A DNA stretch of 64,000 nt from Caballeronia sp. SBC1. GTDB lineage: Bacteria; Pseudomonadota; Gammaproteobacteria; Burkholderiales; Burkholderiaceae. The translations under genes were made by a program, and so were the position numbers. The stretch is from contig NZ_CP049156.1 of assembly GCF_011493005.1 (NCBI RefSeq), forward strand, positions 558,001 to 622,000, read 5' to 3'. Within the stretch, counting starts at the first letter, position 1. The number at the start of each line of letters is the position of its first letter. Positions 17,438 to 27,079 of the stretch are shown piece after piece. The notes under the pieces were generated by a model that did no database searches, had not been told where the DNA came from, and saw only the letters and a program-made list of their open reading frames with translations.

Positions 17438-19093
17438 TTACGCCGCAAGCATTTCCTTCGCGTGTTTGCGGGTCGTGGCCGTAATCTCAAGGCCCCCGAG
17501 CATCCGCGCGACTTCCTCCACCCGTTTTGATTTATCCAGCGGCGTGACGGTGCTAACCGTTCCGCCCACTGCGTCTCCGGCTTTAGCCACCTGGAAATGA
17601 TGATCGCCGCGCGCCGCGACCTGCGGCAAGTGCGTCACGCACAACACCTGCCGGTCGCGGCCCAGTTGATGCAGTAAACGCCCGACCACTTCCGCCACGC
17701 CGCCGCCAATCCCGGTATCCACTTCGTCGAAAATCAATGTGGGGGTCGGGCTCGCCGTACTCGCAATCACCGCCAACGCCAGACTGATCCGCGCGAGTTC
17801 GCCGCCGGACGCGACCTTCGCCAACGGCCGCAAGGTGACGCCCGCATGGCCGGCCACCCGGAACTCGATCTGCTCAAGCCCATTCGCACCGCCTTCCGCA
17901 AGCGGCACGAGCGCGACTTCAAAGCTGCCGCCTACCATCGATAATTCCTGCATGCCCTTGGTGACTGCCTTGCCAAGCGACTTTGCAGCTTTCCCGCGCG
18001 CCTTCGACAACACCGCCGCTTCCGCCAGATAAACCTCTTTCGCCTTGGCAACCGCCGCGCGCAGTGCGTCGAGATCAGCGGCGGCATCAAGCGCCGCTAG
18101 CTGTCTGCGCCGCTCGGCATGCTCCTCGGGCAACGCTTCAGGCTGCATGCGGAACTTGCGCGCGGCCGAATGCAGTTGCTCCATCCGATGCTCGACCTGC
18201 GCAAGCCGGTTCGGATCGAGTTCAAGCCGCTGCGCGTAGTGTGAGAGCGAATACGACGCTTCCTGCAATTGAATTTCGGCAGGTTCGAGCGAAGCCAGCA
18301 CATCGGCGAGCGCAGGGTCGATATCGACAAGACTGCGCAGCTTCGAGACGATTGCGGAAAGCTGCGTGATCATGGCTTCGTCCGACTCGGACAGCGCGTT
18401 GAGCGCACCTTGCACGCCGTCGATCAAACTCGCCGAATGCGACAGCCGATGATGCTCGGCGCTGACGTCTTCCCACTCGCCCGGCTGCGGCCCGAGTTTG
18501 TCGAGCTCGCTCAACTGCCACGCGAGTCGCTCGCGTTCCAGTTGCAATTCGCGATCGCGGTTTTGCGCCAGTTCCACTGCATGCGTGGCGTCGCGCCAGA
18601 CCCGGTGCGCCCGCGCCACTTTCTGTGCCGAGTCGAGAAGGCCCGCGTGGGTATCGAAGAGTTCGCGTTGAGCGTCCGGGCGCATCAGCAATTGATGGGC
18701 GTGCTGGCCGTGGATGTCGACGAGCATTTCGCTCAGCTCACGCAACTGCACGAGCGTGGCCGGCGTGCCGTTGATGAACGCCCGCGAACGCCCGCTTGAA
18801 TCGACTACGCGGCGGAGCATGACCGTATCGGTGTCGCCGATAGCCAGCGCGTGCTCGTCCAGCCAGCGCGAGACTTGTGCGTGGGTCGAAAATTCGGCCG
18901 TGATATCGGCCCGCGCTTCGCCGGTCCGCACAATGCTGGCGTCGGCGCGCGCGCCGAGCGTAAGCGCGAGGGCGTCGATAAGAATCGACTTGCCGGCGCC
19001 GGTTTCGCCCGAAAACACGGTAAAGCCGCGCTCGAACTCTAGGTCTAGCGCGGCGACAATGACGAAGTCGCGAATCGAGAGATGACGGAGCAT
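17438..19093 (-). CDS. recN: DNA repair protein RecN
   Basis: A 551-residue SMC-like ATPase acting in double-strand-break repair. The N-terminus MLRHLSIRDFVIV is diagnostic. Walker A is FSGETGAGKSILIDAL near residue 30, the central region is coiled-coil-rich (about 150-370), and Walker B is TLIFDEVDTGIGGGVAE with RQVLCVTHLPQVAARGDHH downstream. The frame extends to 19228, but the start at 19093 fits the family and lies only 7 nt after the nadK stop, so the two genes form an operon. No LexA box is visible directly upstream, as expected for an internal operon gene. Family members are 550-560 residues. Confidence 0.96.
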   Translation of the reverse strand: MLRHLSIRDFVIVAALDLEFERGFTVFSGETGAGKSILIDALALTLGARADASIVRTGEARADITAEFSTHAQVSRWLDEHALAIGDTDTVMLRRVVDSSGRSRAFINGTPATLVQLRELSEMLVDIHGQHAHQLLMRPDAQRELFDTHAGLLDSAQKVARAHRVWRDATHAVELAQNRDRELQLERERLAWQLSELDKLGPQPGEWEDVSAEHHRLSHSASLIDGVQGALNALSESDEAMITQLSAIVSKLRSLVDIDPALADVLASLEPAEIQLQEASYSLSHYAQRLELDPNRLAQVEHRMEQLHSAARKFRMQPEALPEEHAERRRQLAALDAAADLDALRAAVAKAKEVYLAEAAVLSKARGKAAKSLGKAVTKGMQELSMVGGSFEVALVPLAEGGANGLEQIEFRVAGHAGVTLRPLAKVASGGELARISLALAVIASTASPTPTLIFDEVDTGIGGGVAEVVGRLLHQLGRDRQVLCVTHLPQVAARGDHHFQVAKAGDAVGGTVSTVTPLDKSKRVEEVARMLGGLEITATTRKHAKEMLAA

Positions 19094-19100
19094 GGGCGTC

Positions 19101-20003
19101 TTAGAGTTTCGTGGCGTCTTCGTGCGAGGGATATTCGTTCCAGTGCAGCTTCTTGCGCAGCGTGGCGTAATGGCTATAGCCGACCGGATGCAACACGGGC
19201 ACGGTATGACGCGAACGCCGCACTTCAATGGTGTCGTTCAACTCGACAGCCGTAAACGACTGCATGTCGAAATTCACGTTCACGTCGCGCCCGCCAATAA
19301 TCTGGATATCTACCTGAGAGTCATCGGGCAAAACAATGGGACGATTCGACAGCGAATGCGGCGCAATGGGCACGAGCACAAAACCCTGCAACTGCGGATG
19401 CAGGATTGGCCCGGAAGAGGAGAGCGCGTATGCGGTCGAACCCGTTGGCGTGGCGACAATCAGACCGTCCGAGCGCTGGTTGTACATGAAACGTCCGTCC
19501 ACTGACACGCGCAGTTCCGCCATGCCCGAAAAGCCGCTCCGATTCACCACCACGTCATTGAACGCCAGCGCGTGATAGATCGGCCGGCCGTCCCGGACAA
19601 TGCGCGCTTCCAGCAAGGTCCGCTCTTCGCGCTCGAAACTGCCGGCGAGCATTTGCGGCACGAGCTCATGCATTTCGGCCAGCGTGATGTCCGTGATGAA
19701 ACCGAGCCGTCCGTGATTCACGCCAATCAGCGGCGTGCGATACGGCGCGAGCTGCCGCCCAATGCCGAGCATGGTGCCGTCGCCGCCGAGCACGACCGCC
19801 ACGTCCGCGCGCGCGCCAATTTCCGGCGCGGTCAAGGCGGGGTAGTCGGTTACGCCAACGTCATGCGCCGTTTCCGCTTCGAACACGACGTCGAAGCCGC
19901 GTTTCGCAATGCACGCGGCGAGCGCCGTCAGCGGCTCCCTGATGCCGGGCGTATTGTTGCGCCCCACGAGCGCGACAGTCTTGAATTGGGTACCAATTTC
20001 CAT
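19101..20003 (-). CDS. nadK: NAD kinase
   Basis: A 300-residue NAD kinase that phosphorylates NAD to NADP. The conserved motifs are present: [16 protein letters not shown] (the GGDGT catalytic loop), [22 protein letters not shown], and [22 protein letters not shown]. The ATG at 20003 begins [17 protein letters not shown]. It is followed after 7 nt by recN and is divergent from hrcA, with 234 nt between the two starts. The nadK/hrcA divergence and nadK-recN pairing are common in betaproteobacteria. Confidence 0.97.
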   Translation of the reverse strand: MEIGTQFKTVALVGRNNTPGIREPLTALAACIAKRGFDVVFEAETAHDVGVTDYPALTAPEIGARADVAVVLGGDGTMLGIGRQLAPYRTPLIGVNHGRLGFITDITLAEMHELVPQMLAGSFEREERTLLEARIVRDGRPIYHALAFNDVVVNRSGFSGMAELRVSVDGRFMYNQRSDGLIVATPTGSTAYALSSSGPILHPQLQGFVLVPIAPHSLSNRPIVLPDDSQVDIQIIGGRDVNVNFDMQSFTAVELNDTIEVRRSRHTVPVLHPVGYSHYATLRKKLHWNEYPSHEDATKL

Positions 20004-20237
20004 GCCGGCATTACACCATAGGTGAGTGTCGAAAAGAACCGCGCGCCATGTCCGTGACGCCCTGGGTCGTCCTCTGGGTTGTCCTGTATACGCTAAGCCT
20101 CGGGCGGGAGGGGGAATTGTCGCTAGAATGGGTATGGATCATGAATTGATGACCGGTGAATGACAAATTAACGTCAGCCGTCGTCGCCCTATTTGGTGTG
20201 CTCGCTGTTTCCTTACACGTTGAGCTAAAATTTCCCC

Positions 20238-21254
20238 ATGCTAGACCCACGTGCCCAGACCCTCCTCAAGACGCTGATCGAGCGTTACATCGCCGAAGGT
20301 CAGCCGGTCGGTTCCCGCACGCTGTCGCGTTATTCGGGACTCGAGCTCAGCCCGGCCACCATCCGCAACGTCATGTCGGACCTGGAGGACCTCGGGCTGG
20401 TGGTGAGCCCGCATACGTCGGCGGGGCGGATTCCCACGCCGCGCGGCTACCGGCTCTTCGTGGACACCATGCTCACCGTCGAAACCACCGACGACGAAGC
20501 CATGACCTCCGCCGTCAAGATCAAGCTGCAAGGCGGCGAGCCGGCGAAGATCGTGGCGGCCGCGGCGAGCGTGCTGTCGAACCTGTCCACCTTCGCTGGC
20601 GTCATTCTCACGCCGCGCCGCAGTCACATGTTCAAGCAGATCGAGTTCATGCGCCTGTCCGACAAGCGCATCCTGCTGATCATTGTGACGCCGGAAGGCG
20701 ACGTGCAGAACCGCATCATGGCGACCCAGCGCGACTACTCGCCGTCGCAGCTCACCGAGGCGTCGAACTATATCAACGGGAATTTCGCCGGTTTGTCCTT
20801 CGACGAAGTACGCCGCAGACTGCGCGAGGAAATCGACGCGTTGCGCGGCGACATGACCTCGCTGATGCAGGCAGCGGTGGCCGCGAGCGTCGACGAAACG
20901 GATCAAGGCGACACCCTGCTGATTTCGGGCGAGCGCAACTTGCTGGAAGTGGCGGATCTTTCCTCCGACATGGCGCGGCTGCGCAAGCTTTTCGACGTGT
21001 TCGACCAAAAGACGAGTCTCCTTCAATTACTCGATGTCTCGAGCCACGCGCAAGGCGTGCAGATTTTTATCGGCGGCGAGTCGAATCTCGTGCCGATCGA
21101 GGAAATGAGCGTGGTGACCGCGCCCTATGAAGTGAACGGGAAGATTGTGGGTACGCTCGGGGTGATCGGACCCACGCGGATGGCGTACAACCGCGTGATT
21201 CCCATTGTTGATATCACCGCGCGCCTGTTATCCCTCTCGCTCAGCCATCAATAG
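20238..21254 (+). CDS. hrcA: Heat-inducible transcription repressor HrcA
   Basis: A 338-residue HrcA, the repressor that binds CIRCE elements upstream of chaperone genes. The N-terminal winged helix is canonical: [44 protein letters not shown], then [19 protein letters not shown]. The GAF-like C-terminal part ends with a typical [15 protein letters not shown]. It sits upstream of hemH and near grpE-dnaK-dnaJ. I saw no CIRCE repeat upstream of grpE or dnaK here, so its target is probably elsewhere (groESL in this group, from family knowledge). The ATG at 20238 follows CTAAAATTTCCCC with a weak ribosome site. Confidence 0.96.
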   Translation: MLDPRAQTLLKTLIERYIAEGQPVGSRTLSRYSGLELSPATIRNVMSDLEDLGLVVSPHTSAGRIPTPRGYRLFVDTMLTVETTDDEAMTSAVKIKLQGGEPAKIVAAAASVLSNLSTFAGVILTPRRSHMFKQIEFMRLSDKRILLIIVTPEGDVQNRIMATQRDYSPSQLTEASNYINGNFAGLSFDEVRRRLREEIDALRGDMTSLMQAAVAASVDETDQGDTLLISGERNLLEVADLSSDMARLRKLFDVFDQKTSLLQLLDVSSHAQGVQIFIGGESNLVPIEEMSVVTAPYEVNGKIVGTLGVIGPTRMAYNRVIPIVDITARLLSLSLSHQ

Positions 21255-21434
21255 GCCCGTGCGAGCGGCTTCCAGATTGGTTTCCAATCAGCCGCTCGCA
21301 TGAAGCCGTCCACATTGAGCCGTCCACATTAAGTCGTCTGCCGGGGCGGCCCGCAAAATGCTGCAAATCTGTTCGGCAGACAACCCATCTTGCCTTGCCC
21401 CAGCCCCGTGCACCACTCGGCCGTTCGGCCGATG

Positions 21435-21461
21435 TTGCGTTCCGAAACGCGCCGCTATAAT
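21435..21461 (+). promoter_or_regulatory. Possible promoter of hemH
   Basis: A perfect TATAAT (21456-21461) is preceded by TTGCGT (21435-21440) with a 15-nt gap, shorter than the ideal 17. It would start transcription about 36 nt before the hemH ATG. The -10 is strong and the -35 weak. Confidence 0.4.
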
Positions 21462-21503
21462 GGGTTTCACTTACTTACACAGGCTTCACAGCCCCTTTCC
21501 TCC

Positions 21504-22571
21504 ATGCGCTACGACCTCGAGTTGCCTTCGCAGCCATCCGCTTCGCATCGCGTCGCGGTGCTGCTGATCAACCTCGGAACGCCAGACGCGCCCACGCCCA
21601 AGGCCGTGCGCAAGTACCTCGCGCAGTTCCTGTCGGACCCGCGCGTGGTGGAAATTCCGGCGCTTGTGTGGCAAGTGATCCTGAGGCTGGCAATCCTGCC
21701 GTTTCGCAGCCGTGCGTCGGCGAAAAAATATGCCCAGGTATGGCTACCTGAGGGCTCGCCGCTGCGGGTCTATACGGAGAAACAGGTGGAGGCGTTGCGG
21801 CGCTTGTTCATGGTGAACGACTATCACGTGATCGTGGACTACGCCATGCGCTACGGAACGCCTGACATTCCGGCCATGATGAATCAACTCAAGCTGGAAG
21901 GCGCCGAGCGCGTGCTGCTTGTTCCCATGTACCCGCAATATTCGTCTTCGACCACGGCTACCGCGTTCGATGACGCGTTCAGCGCCTTGCGGCACGTGCG
22001 TAATCAGCCCGAACTGCGCACTATCCGTCAATACGCCGACCATCCGGCCTATATTGGCGCGCTGGCCGAGCAGGTGCGGGACTATTGGCGGCATCACGGC
22101 CAGCCGGACTTTGCGGCGGGCGACCGGCTGGTGCTGAGTTTCCACGGGGTGCCAAAGCGCACCATGGATCTTGGCGATCCGTATCATGATCAGTGTCAAC
22201 AGACCGGCTCGTTGCTCATGGCTGCGCTCGGCTTGTCGCCGGTCGAGTGCCGGGTGACATTCCAGTCTCGTTTTGGCCGGGCAGAATGGCTGCAGCCTTA
22301 TACCGCGCCCTCGCTCGCTGAACTCGGAGCGGCGGGCGTGAAGCGAGTAGACGTGTTCTGCCCTGGGTTTACGTCGGATTGCCTGGAAACGATCGAGGAA
22401 ATCGGTATGGAAGTGCGTGATGAATTCCTGCATGCAGGCGGCAAGGAGTTTCACCGGATTCCCTGCCTGAATGCATCGCCGGCCTGGATCAAGGCGCTGG
22501 GCGAAATTGTTGCGCAACACCTGCAAGGCTGGCCGGTTCAGGTGCCGCATACGCTGAGCGCAGTAGCATAG
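21504..22571 (+). CDS. hemH: Ferrochelatase
   Basis: A 355-residue ferrochelatase that inserts Fe(II) into protoporphyrin IX, the last step of haem synthesis. Visible motifs are [23 protein letters not shown] at the N-terminus, [24 protein letters not shown] (with the catalytic His in SFHGVP), [17 protein letters not shown], and the signature-like [17 protein letters not shown]. The frame runs from 21390, but the ATG at 21504 ([11 protein letters not shown]) gives the usual length and falls after the probable promoter. It is followed 19 nt later by hslR, so the two are probably cotranscribed. Confidence 0.96.
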   Translation: MRYDLELPSQPSASHRVAVLLINLGTPDAPTPKAVRKYLAQFLSDPRVVEIPALVWQVILRLAILPFRSRASAKKYAQVWLPEGSPLRVYTEKQVEALRRLFMVNDYHVIVDYAMRYGTPDIPAMMNQLKLEGAERVLLVPMYPQYSSSTTATAFDDAFSALRHVRNQPELRTIRQYADHPAYIGALAEQVRDYWRHHGQPDFAAGDRLVLSFHGVPKRTMDLGDPYHDQCQQTGSLLMAALGLSPVECRVTFQSRFGRAEWLQPYTAPSLAELGAAGVKRVDVFCPGFTSDCLETIEEIGMEVRDEFLHAGGKEFHRIPCLNASPAWIKALGEIVAQHLQGWPVQVPHTLSAVA

Positions 22572-22590
22572 ACCACCTTATTGACCACTC

Positions 22591-22998
22591 GTGAACTACC
22601 AGATATCAACCGACTCCAGCGCGCGCCTTCGTATCGATAAATGGCTGTGGGCAGCGCGCTTTTTCAAAACGCGCTCACTGGCGAGCGACGCCGTCGAGAA
22701 GGGCCGCGTGCGAATTGGCGGCGCGAATGTGAAGCCGTCCAAGGACGTACGCGTCGGCGATCTCGTGGAGATCGAGATTGAACACGTGCTCTGGCAAGTG
22801 AACGTCCTGGGAATTTGCGAAGTGCGCGGTCCAGCGCCGATTGCGCAGACGCTTTATGCGGAAACGGACACCGGACGGGAAAAGCGTGTTGCGGAGAGTG
22901 AGCGGAGGAAGACGTATCGCGAGCCAGCAGCCGCACTGCAGGGCCGCCCGACCAAGCGCGACCGCCGCATTATCGACAAACTTTCAGGCTCGGACTGA
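22591..22998 (+). CDS. hslR: RNA-binding S4-domain heat-shock protein Hsp15
   Basis: A 135-residue Hsp15-like protein. The S4 RNA-binding domain is at the N-terminus (RLRIDKWLWAARFFKTRSLASDAVEKGRVRIGGANVKPSKDV), followed by a basic tail (RPTKRDRRIIDKL). In E. coli Hsp15 rescues stalled 50S subunits carrying nascent peptidyl-tRNA. The start is GTG at 22591, giving MNYQISTDSSARLRIDKW; no better start is seen. It follows hemH by 19 nt. Its 3' end overlaps, on the opposite strand, a possible small membrane-protein gene (22970-23131). Confidence 0.93.
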   Translation: MNYQISTDSSARLRIDKWLWAARFFKTRSLASDAVEKGRVRIGGANVKPSKDVRVGDLVEIEIEHVLWQVNVLGICEVRGPAPIAQTLYAETDTGREKRVAESERRKTYREPAAALQGRPTKRDRRIIDKLSGSD

Positions 22999-23131
22999 AA
23001 AGGTGTTCCATGGTGGCCGAGATGCCACCGTACTCTGTGGTGTGGTCGTTGACCGCGCCAGACATGCAAATGGTCGTGGTGCCGCCAACAAGTACCAATG
23101 CGACGATCGCAATAGCAAAGGTCAGTTTCAT
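22970..23131 (-). CDS. Possible small exported or membrane protein (53 aa)
   Basis: This ORF begins at ATG 23131-23129 behind a good ribosome site (AGGGGGT, 5 nt upstream) and ends TAA at 22972-22970. The N-terminus is one hydrophobic segment, MKLTFAIAIVALVLVGGTTT, that reads as a signal peptide or membrane anchor with a single Lys before it. A short polar tail follows (SGAVNDHTTEYGG...). I do not recognise the family. The ORF overlaps the last 29 nt of hslR antisense. Evidence for a real gene is the ribosome site plus the coherent hydrophobic N-terminus; it is too short to be sure. Confidence 0.45.
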   Translation of the reverse strand: MKLTFAIAIVALVLVGGTTTICMSGAVNDHTTEYGGISATMEHLFSPSLKVCR

Positions 23132-23382
23132 GGGCACCCCCTGTAACAACGCAACAGCTCTGAAAAGCAGGCGCTAGAGCTACATTGAATCAAGCTTCAG
23201 CGATAAAAAAACCTTGGATTCGGGCATTCGTAAGATTAGGGTTAACTAGCGCTTCCGAAGACATGTTCGAAGTGTAGGCGAGCAAGTCGACCGGCTCAAT
23301 CTGAATCTGATGACAGGCCGAAAATGGTTGTAACCGGTCATTTCCACAGCCTAGAAACAGCCCCGGAAAGCGCATGCAACAC
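23132..23382. other. Intergenic stretch without recognised genes between hslR and the grpE promoter
   Basis: The sequence between the small minus-strand ORF and the grpE promoter is more AT-rich than its surroundings. It contains scattered short ORFs without ribosome sites. I found no convincing gene, repeat or terminator in it. Confidence 0.5.
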
Positions 23383-23410
23383 CTTGAAAACGCTCATCTG
23401 AGCCTCAAAT
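23383..23410 (+). promoter_or_regulatory. Sigma-32-like heat-shock promoter upstream of grpE
   Basis: CTTGAAA (23383-23389), a 13-nt spacer, then CCTCAAAT (23403-23410) resembles the sigma-32 consensus CTTGAAA / CCCCATNT (perfect -35; five of seven defined -10 positions). The leader to grpE would be about 170 nt. The first ten bases, CTTGAAAACG, recur exactly in the dnaK promoter candidate with the same spacing. Confidence 0.5.
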
Positions 23411-23588
23411 GCGTCTTTCAGAACGAACACAGGATGTCCCTCGCTTTACTCGCACTGCCCGCTGTTCCGGCAGTTGTGTTTTTGCAACGTTGAGTTGGCG
23501 GCTATCATCGGCAGCTTTTTGATGGGTCGAAACCGCAACGTTGCGTTCGATTTCATCCGTTTTCACCAATAGCAAAATCTTAAGCGAC

Positions 23589-24170
23589 ATGGAAAACACG
23601 CAAGACAATTCCGCGAGCCAGAACTCCACGCCCGTCGACAACACCGCGGCGGCCCAAACTATCCAGCAGCCCGGCATGCCGGACACGAATTCCGTACCGG
23701 AAGCCGTCGACGCGAACGAAACCGAAGCATTGCTCGCCGAAGCGCAAGCTCGGGCAACGTCGTTGCAAGAGGAGTTCTTGCGCGCGAAGGCCGAGACCGA
23801 GAATGTGCGGCGCCGAGCCCAGGAAGACGTGCAGAAGGCGCATAAATTCGCGATCGAAAATTTCGCGGAAAACTTGCTGCCGGTGCTCGACAGCCTGGAA
23901 GCCGCGCTGACGCATTCGTCCACCGACTTGGCAAAAGTCCGCGAAGGCGTTGAACTGACGCTGCGCCAACTGACCGCCGCGCTCGAAAAGGGCCGTGTGA
24001 TTGAGGTCAATCCGGTTGGCGAGAAATTCGATCCGCACCGCCATCAGGCAATTTCGATGGTGCCGGCCGAGCAAGACGCGAACACGGTGGTCTCGGTGCT
24101 GCAAAAGGGCTATGTGATCGCGGACCGCGTTCTGCGCCCGGCGCTCGTCACGGTCGCCGCGCCGAAATAA
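23589..24170 (+). CDS. grpE: Nucleotide exchange factor GrpE
   Basis: A 193-residue GrpE, the DnaK nucleotide-exchange factor. An acidic/polar N-terminal tail (to about residue 60) is followed by a long helix ([43 protein letters not shown]) and the beta domain with [19 protein letters not shown] and [24 protein letters not shown], the GrpE signature. The frame is open from a TTG at 23541, but the ATG at 23589 ([10 protein letters not shown]) fits the family better. It is followed by a thioredoxin-like gene (26 nt) and dnaK, and is preceded by a sigma-32-like promoter. Confidence 0.96.
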   Translation: MENTQDNSASQNSTPVDNTAAAQTIQQPGMPDTNSVPEAVDANETEALLAEAQARATSLQEEFLRAKAETENVRRRAQEDVQKAHKFAIENFAENLLPVLDSLEAALTHSSTDLAKVREGVELTLRQLTAALEKGRVIEVNPVGEKFDPHRHQAISMVPAEQDANTVVSVLQKGYVIADRVLRPALVTVAAPK

Positions 24171-24196
24171 GCGTTTCAGCCAAAGACGCTGCTGTC

Positions 24197-24592
24197 ATGG
24201 CCAATATTCCTGTCGACGCCACGGCGTTTGCCGTTTTCGGCATGCAGGAATTGAGCGCCAAGACGTTCGATGCCGGCCTCGAGTCGGCGGCGGACGAACT
24301 GGCCGTCGTGTTCTTCTGGGGTTTCGAGTGTTTCAACTGCGAAATTGCGAAGAAGGCGATGCTCGCACAACCGGGCGAGATCCGGGCGCTCGGGCTGAGG
24401 TGGTTTCACAGCAACGTCTACGAGCATCGCGATCTTGGCCGCCGTTTCATGCTGCATGGCGTGCCAACGTGGTTCTTCTTCTACCGGGGCAAGCGCCTTG
24501 GACGAGCAACCGGCTGGCATGGGCTTGGCCAGTTTGAAGCCGCAGTCGCAGCCGCCCGCGAGAAAATCCGGTTACTCGAAGCGAAGGCGTGA
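24197..24592 (+). CDS. Thioredoxin-like protein with CFNC active site
   Basis: A 131-residue thioredoxin-fold protein. The CxxC motif is C45-F-N-C48 within VVFFWGFECFNCEIAKKAM, in place of the usual WCGPC. The cis-proline is P90 in LHGVPTWFFFYRG, as in thioredoxins. There is no signal peptide, so it should be cytoplasmic. It lies between grpE (26 nt upstream) and dnaK (about 200 nt downstream), so a role alongside the chaperones, such as a holdase or redox partner, is plausible but inferred from position only. The Phe-Asn dipeptide between the cysteines would change the redox potential relative to thioredoxin. The ATG at 24197 lacks a strong ribosome site and overlap with grpE is absent. Confidence 0.85.
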   Translation: MANIPVDATAFAVFGMQELSAKTFDAGLESAADELAVVFFWGFECFNCEIAKKAMLAQPGEIRALGLRWFHSNVYEHRDLGRRFMLHGVPTWFFFYRGKRLGRATGWHGLGQFEAAVAAAREKIRLLEAKA

Positions 24593-24656
24593 GCGGTGAG
24601 CCCCAAGAAAAGTTTCAGATCGGCTGAAAAAAAGCGGGGAAGCGTCAGTTTTTGGT

Positions 24657-24684
24657 CTTGAAAACGATGCGAACGCTCTTATTT
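24657..24684 (+). promoter_or_regulatory. Sigma-32-like heat-shock promoter upstream of dnaK
   Basis: CTTGAAA (24657-24663), a 13-nt spacer and TCTTATTT (24677-24684) resemble a sigma-32 promoter; the -35 is perfect and the -10 keeps the AT-T part. A transcript starting about 24692 would have a 100-nt leader to dnaK. Confidence 0.5.
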
Positions 24685-24791
24685 GGCGTACAGGGTTAAA
24701 TTTTGGGCATCCGGCTAGCGGATTTGACCGTCAACCACGGCGAAAACGCGAAAACGGACCTGCTGCAATCAAAGTCAGGAGAGTGATAAAA

Positions 24792-26747
24792 ATGGGCAGA
24801 ATCATTGGTATCGATCTGGGCACGACGAACTCGTGCGTAGCGATCATGGAAGGCAACACGGTCAAGGTGATTGAGAACGCGGAAGGCACGCGCACCACGC
24901 CGTCGATCATCGCTTATGTGGACGACAACGAAATTCTCGTCGGCGCGCCGGCGAAGCGTCAGTCGGTCACGAACCCGCGGAACACGCTGTACGCGGTCAA
25001 ACGGTTGATCGGTCGCCGTTTTGACGAAAAAGAAGTGCAAAAGGACATCGCACTGATGCCTTACAAGATCGTGCGCGCCGATAACGGCGACGCCTGGGTT
25101 GAAGCCCGCGATCAAAAACTGGCACCGCCGCAAATCTCGGCCGAAGTGCTGCGCAAGATGAAGAAGACCGCTGAAGACTATCTCGGCGAAGAAGTCACGG
25201 AAGCCGTCATTACGGTTCCGGCGTATTTTAACGACAGCCAACGTCAGGCGACGAAAGACGCGGGCCGTATCGCCGGTCTGGAAGTGAAGCGGATCATCAA
25301 CGAACCGACCGCAGCCGCGCTCGCGTTCGGTCTGGACAAGAACGAAAAGGGCGATCGCAAGATTGCGGTGTACGACTTGGGCGGCGGCACGTTCGACGTG
25401 TCGATCATCGAAATCGCGGACGTCGACGGCGAGAAGCAGTTCGAAGTGCTTTCCACGAACGGCGACACGTTCCTCGGCGGCGAAGATTTTGACCAGCGCA
25501 TCATTGACTACATCATCGCCGAGTTCAAGAAGGATCAAGGCGTTGACCTGTCGAAGGACGTGCTCGCGCTGCAACGCCTGAAAGAAGCCGCTGAAAAGGC
25601 GAAGATCGAGTTGTCGTCGGCTGCTCAGACCGAAATCAACCTGCCGTACATCACGGCGGACGCGTCGGGTCCGAAGCACTTGAACCTGAAAATTACGCGT
25701 GCGAAGCTGGAGTCGCTGGTTGAAGACCTGATCGAACGCACGATGGAACCGTGCCGTATCGCTATTAAAGATGCAGGCGTGAAGGTCGGCGAAATCGACG
25801 ACATCATCCTGGTCGGCGGTATGACGCGTATGCCGAAGGTGCAGGAAAAGGTTAAGGAATTCTTCGGCAAGGAACCGCGCCGTGACGTGAACCCGGACGA
25901 AGCCGTGGCTGTTGGCGCCGCGATTCAAGGCCAGGTTCTGTCGGGTGATCGTAAGGACGTGTTGCTGCTGGACGTGACGCCGTTGTCGCTGGGTATTGAA
26001 ACCCTTGGCGGCGTGATGACGAAGATGATCAACAAGAACACGACCATCCCGACCAAGCACGCACAAGTCTATTCGACCGCTGACGACAACCAGAGCGCCG
26101 TGACGATCAAGGTGTTCCAGGGCGAGCGCGAGATGGCAGCCGGCAACAAGCTGCTGGGCGAGTTCAACCTCGAAGGCATTCCGCCGGCAGCACGCGGCAC
26201 GCCGCAGATCGAAGTGAGCTTCGATATCGACGCGAACGGCATTCTCCACGTCGGCGCGAAGGACAAGGCGACCGGCAAGGAAAACAAGATCGTCATCAAG
26301 GCGAACTCGGGCTTGTCGGACGCCGAGATCGACAAGATGGTGAAGGACGCCGAAGCGAACGCGGAAGAAGATCACCGTCTGCGTGAACTGGCCGACTCGC
26401 GCAATCAGGGCGACGCGCTGGTGCACAGCACGAAGAAGGCCGTAGCTGAATACGGCGACAAGGTTGAAGCGGCTGAGAAGGAAAAGATCGAAGCGGCATT
26501 GAAGGACTTGGAAGAAGCGCTGAAGAGCACGGCGAGCGACAAGGCTTCGATCGACGCGAAGATTGAAACGCTGGCAACGGCGTCGCAGAAACTCGGCGAA
26601 AAGATGTACGCCGACATGGCTGCAGCGCAAGGTGCGGCGGGCGCGGCAGGTGCAGAGGGCGCAGCAGGCGGCCCCGGTGCGCAAGCGGCGCCGGAGCAGC
26701 ACGATGATGTTGTCGATGCCGACTTCAAGGAAGTGAAGAAGGACTAA
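24792..26747 (+). CDS. dnaK: Molecular chaperone DnaK (Hsp70)
   Basis: A 651-residue Hsp70. The actin-like ATPase domain carries [34 protein letters not shown] and the C-terminal phosphate motif [15 protein letters not shown]; the substrate-binding domain begins near residue 390 ([16 protein letters not shown]). The lid ends in a Gly/Ala-rich linker and the conserved [11 protein letters not shown] tail. The start is ATG at 24792 behind an AGGAG ribosome site (an earlier ATG at 24783 is in frame but too close to it). It has its own sigma-32-like promoter; dnaJ follows after 332 nt. Confidence 0.98.
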   Translation: MGRIIGIDLGTTNSCVAIMEGNTVKVIENAEGTRTTPSIIAYVDDNEILVGAPAKRQSVTNPRNTLYAVKRLIGRRFDEKEVQKDIALMPYKIVRADNGDAWVEARDQKLAPPQISAEVLRKMKKTAEDYLGEEVTEAVITVPAYFNDSQRQATKDAGRIAGLEVKRIINEPTAAALAFGLDKNEKGDRKIAVYDLGGGTFDVSIIEIADVDGEKQFEVLSTNGDTFLGGEDFDQRIIDYIIAEFKKDQGVDLSKDVLALQRLKEAAEKAKIELSSAAQTEINLPYITADASGPKHLNLKITRAKLESLVEDLIERTMEPCRIAIKDAGVKVGEIDDIILVGGMTRMPKVQEKVKEFFGKEPRRDVNPDEAVAVGAAIQGQVLSGDRKDVLLLDVTPLSLGIETLGGVMTKMINKNTTIPTKHAQVYSTADDNQSAVTIKVFQGEREMAAGNKLLGEFNLEGIPPAARGTPQIEVSFDIDANGILHVGAKDKATGKENKIVIKANSGLSDAEIDKMVKDAEANAEEDHRLRELADSRNQGDALVHSTKKAVAEYGDKVEAAEKEKIEAALKDLEEALKSTASDKASIDAKIETLATASQKLGEKMYADMAAAQGAAGAAGAEGAAGGPGAQAAPEQHDDVVDADFKEVKKD

Positions 26748-27079
26748 GTCGATTGAACCGCGTCAGCGATTCGTCGATGAACGAACCGGTCCTGTGCAGC
26801 CTGGGTGTTGCGCGGGACCGCGACGAAAAATGTCCAGCGAGAAGTTGAGCGCACGGACGAAGAGCGCGCCTGGCGAGCCAAATGGCTTTCCGGGCACGTT
26901 GTTTTTTTAGAGGGCGCTGTGCTTTGTGCGGGTTGATTTGCGTGCCGGTCACTTATTGATCGCGCGAATCATGCATGTATGCCAGACGTCGACGAACCAC
27001 ATGAGTCGCGAGACTCCAGGCATCCAAGAGGGAGCTGCCGCACCTGATCTCTGATCAGCCGCGGTGGCGCTGAACCGAT
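26748..27079. other. dnaK-dnaJ intergenic region
   Basis: These 332 nt hold no recognisable gene. A run of eight T residues occurs near 26910 without a clear stem before it, so I cannot call a terminator. Nothing else in this stretch stands out. Confidence 0.5.

Noticed and set aside
20212..20241. CTTACAC ... CCCCATGC before hrcA resembling a sigma-32 promoter
   Set aside because: The -35 part matches poorly, the spacing is 15, and transcription would begin inside the coding region.
23190..23375. 61-codon minus-strand ORF upstream of grpE
   Set aside because: No ribosome site and no coherent domain; composition looks random.
23132..24791. CIRCE element upstream of grpE or dnaK
   Set aside because: I looked for TTAGCACTC and GAGTGCTAA near both genes and saw none; the sigma-32-like sites explain regulation better.
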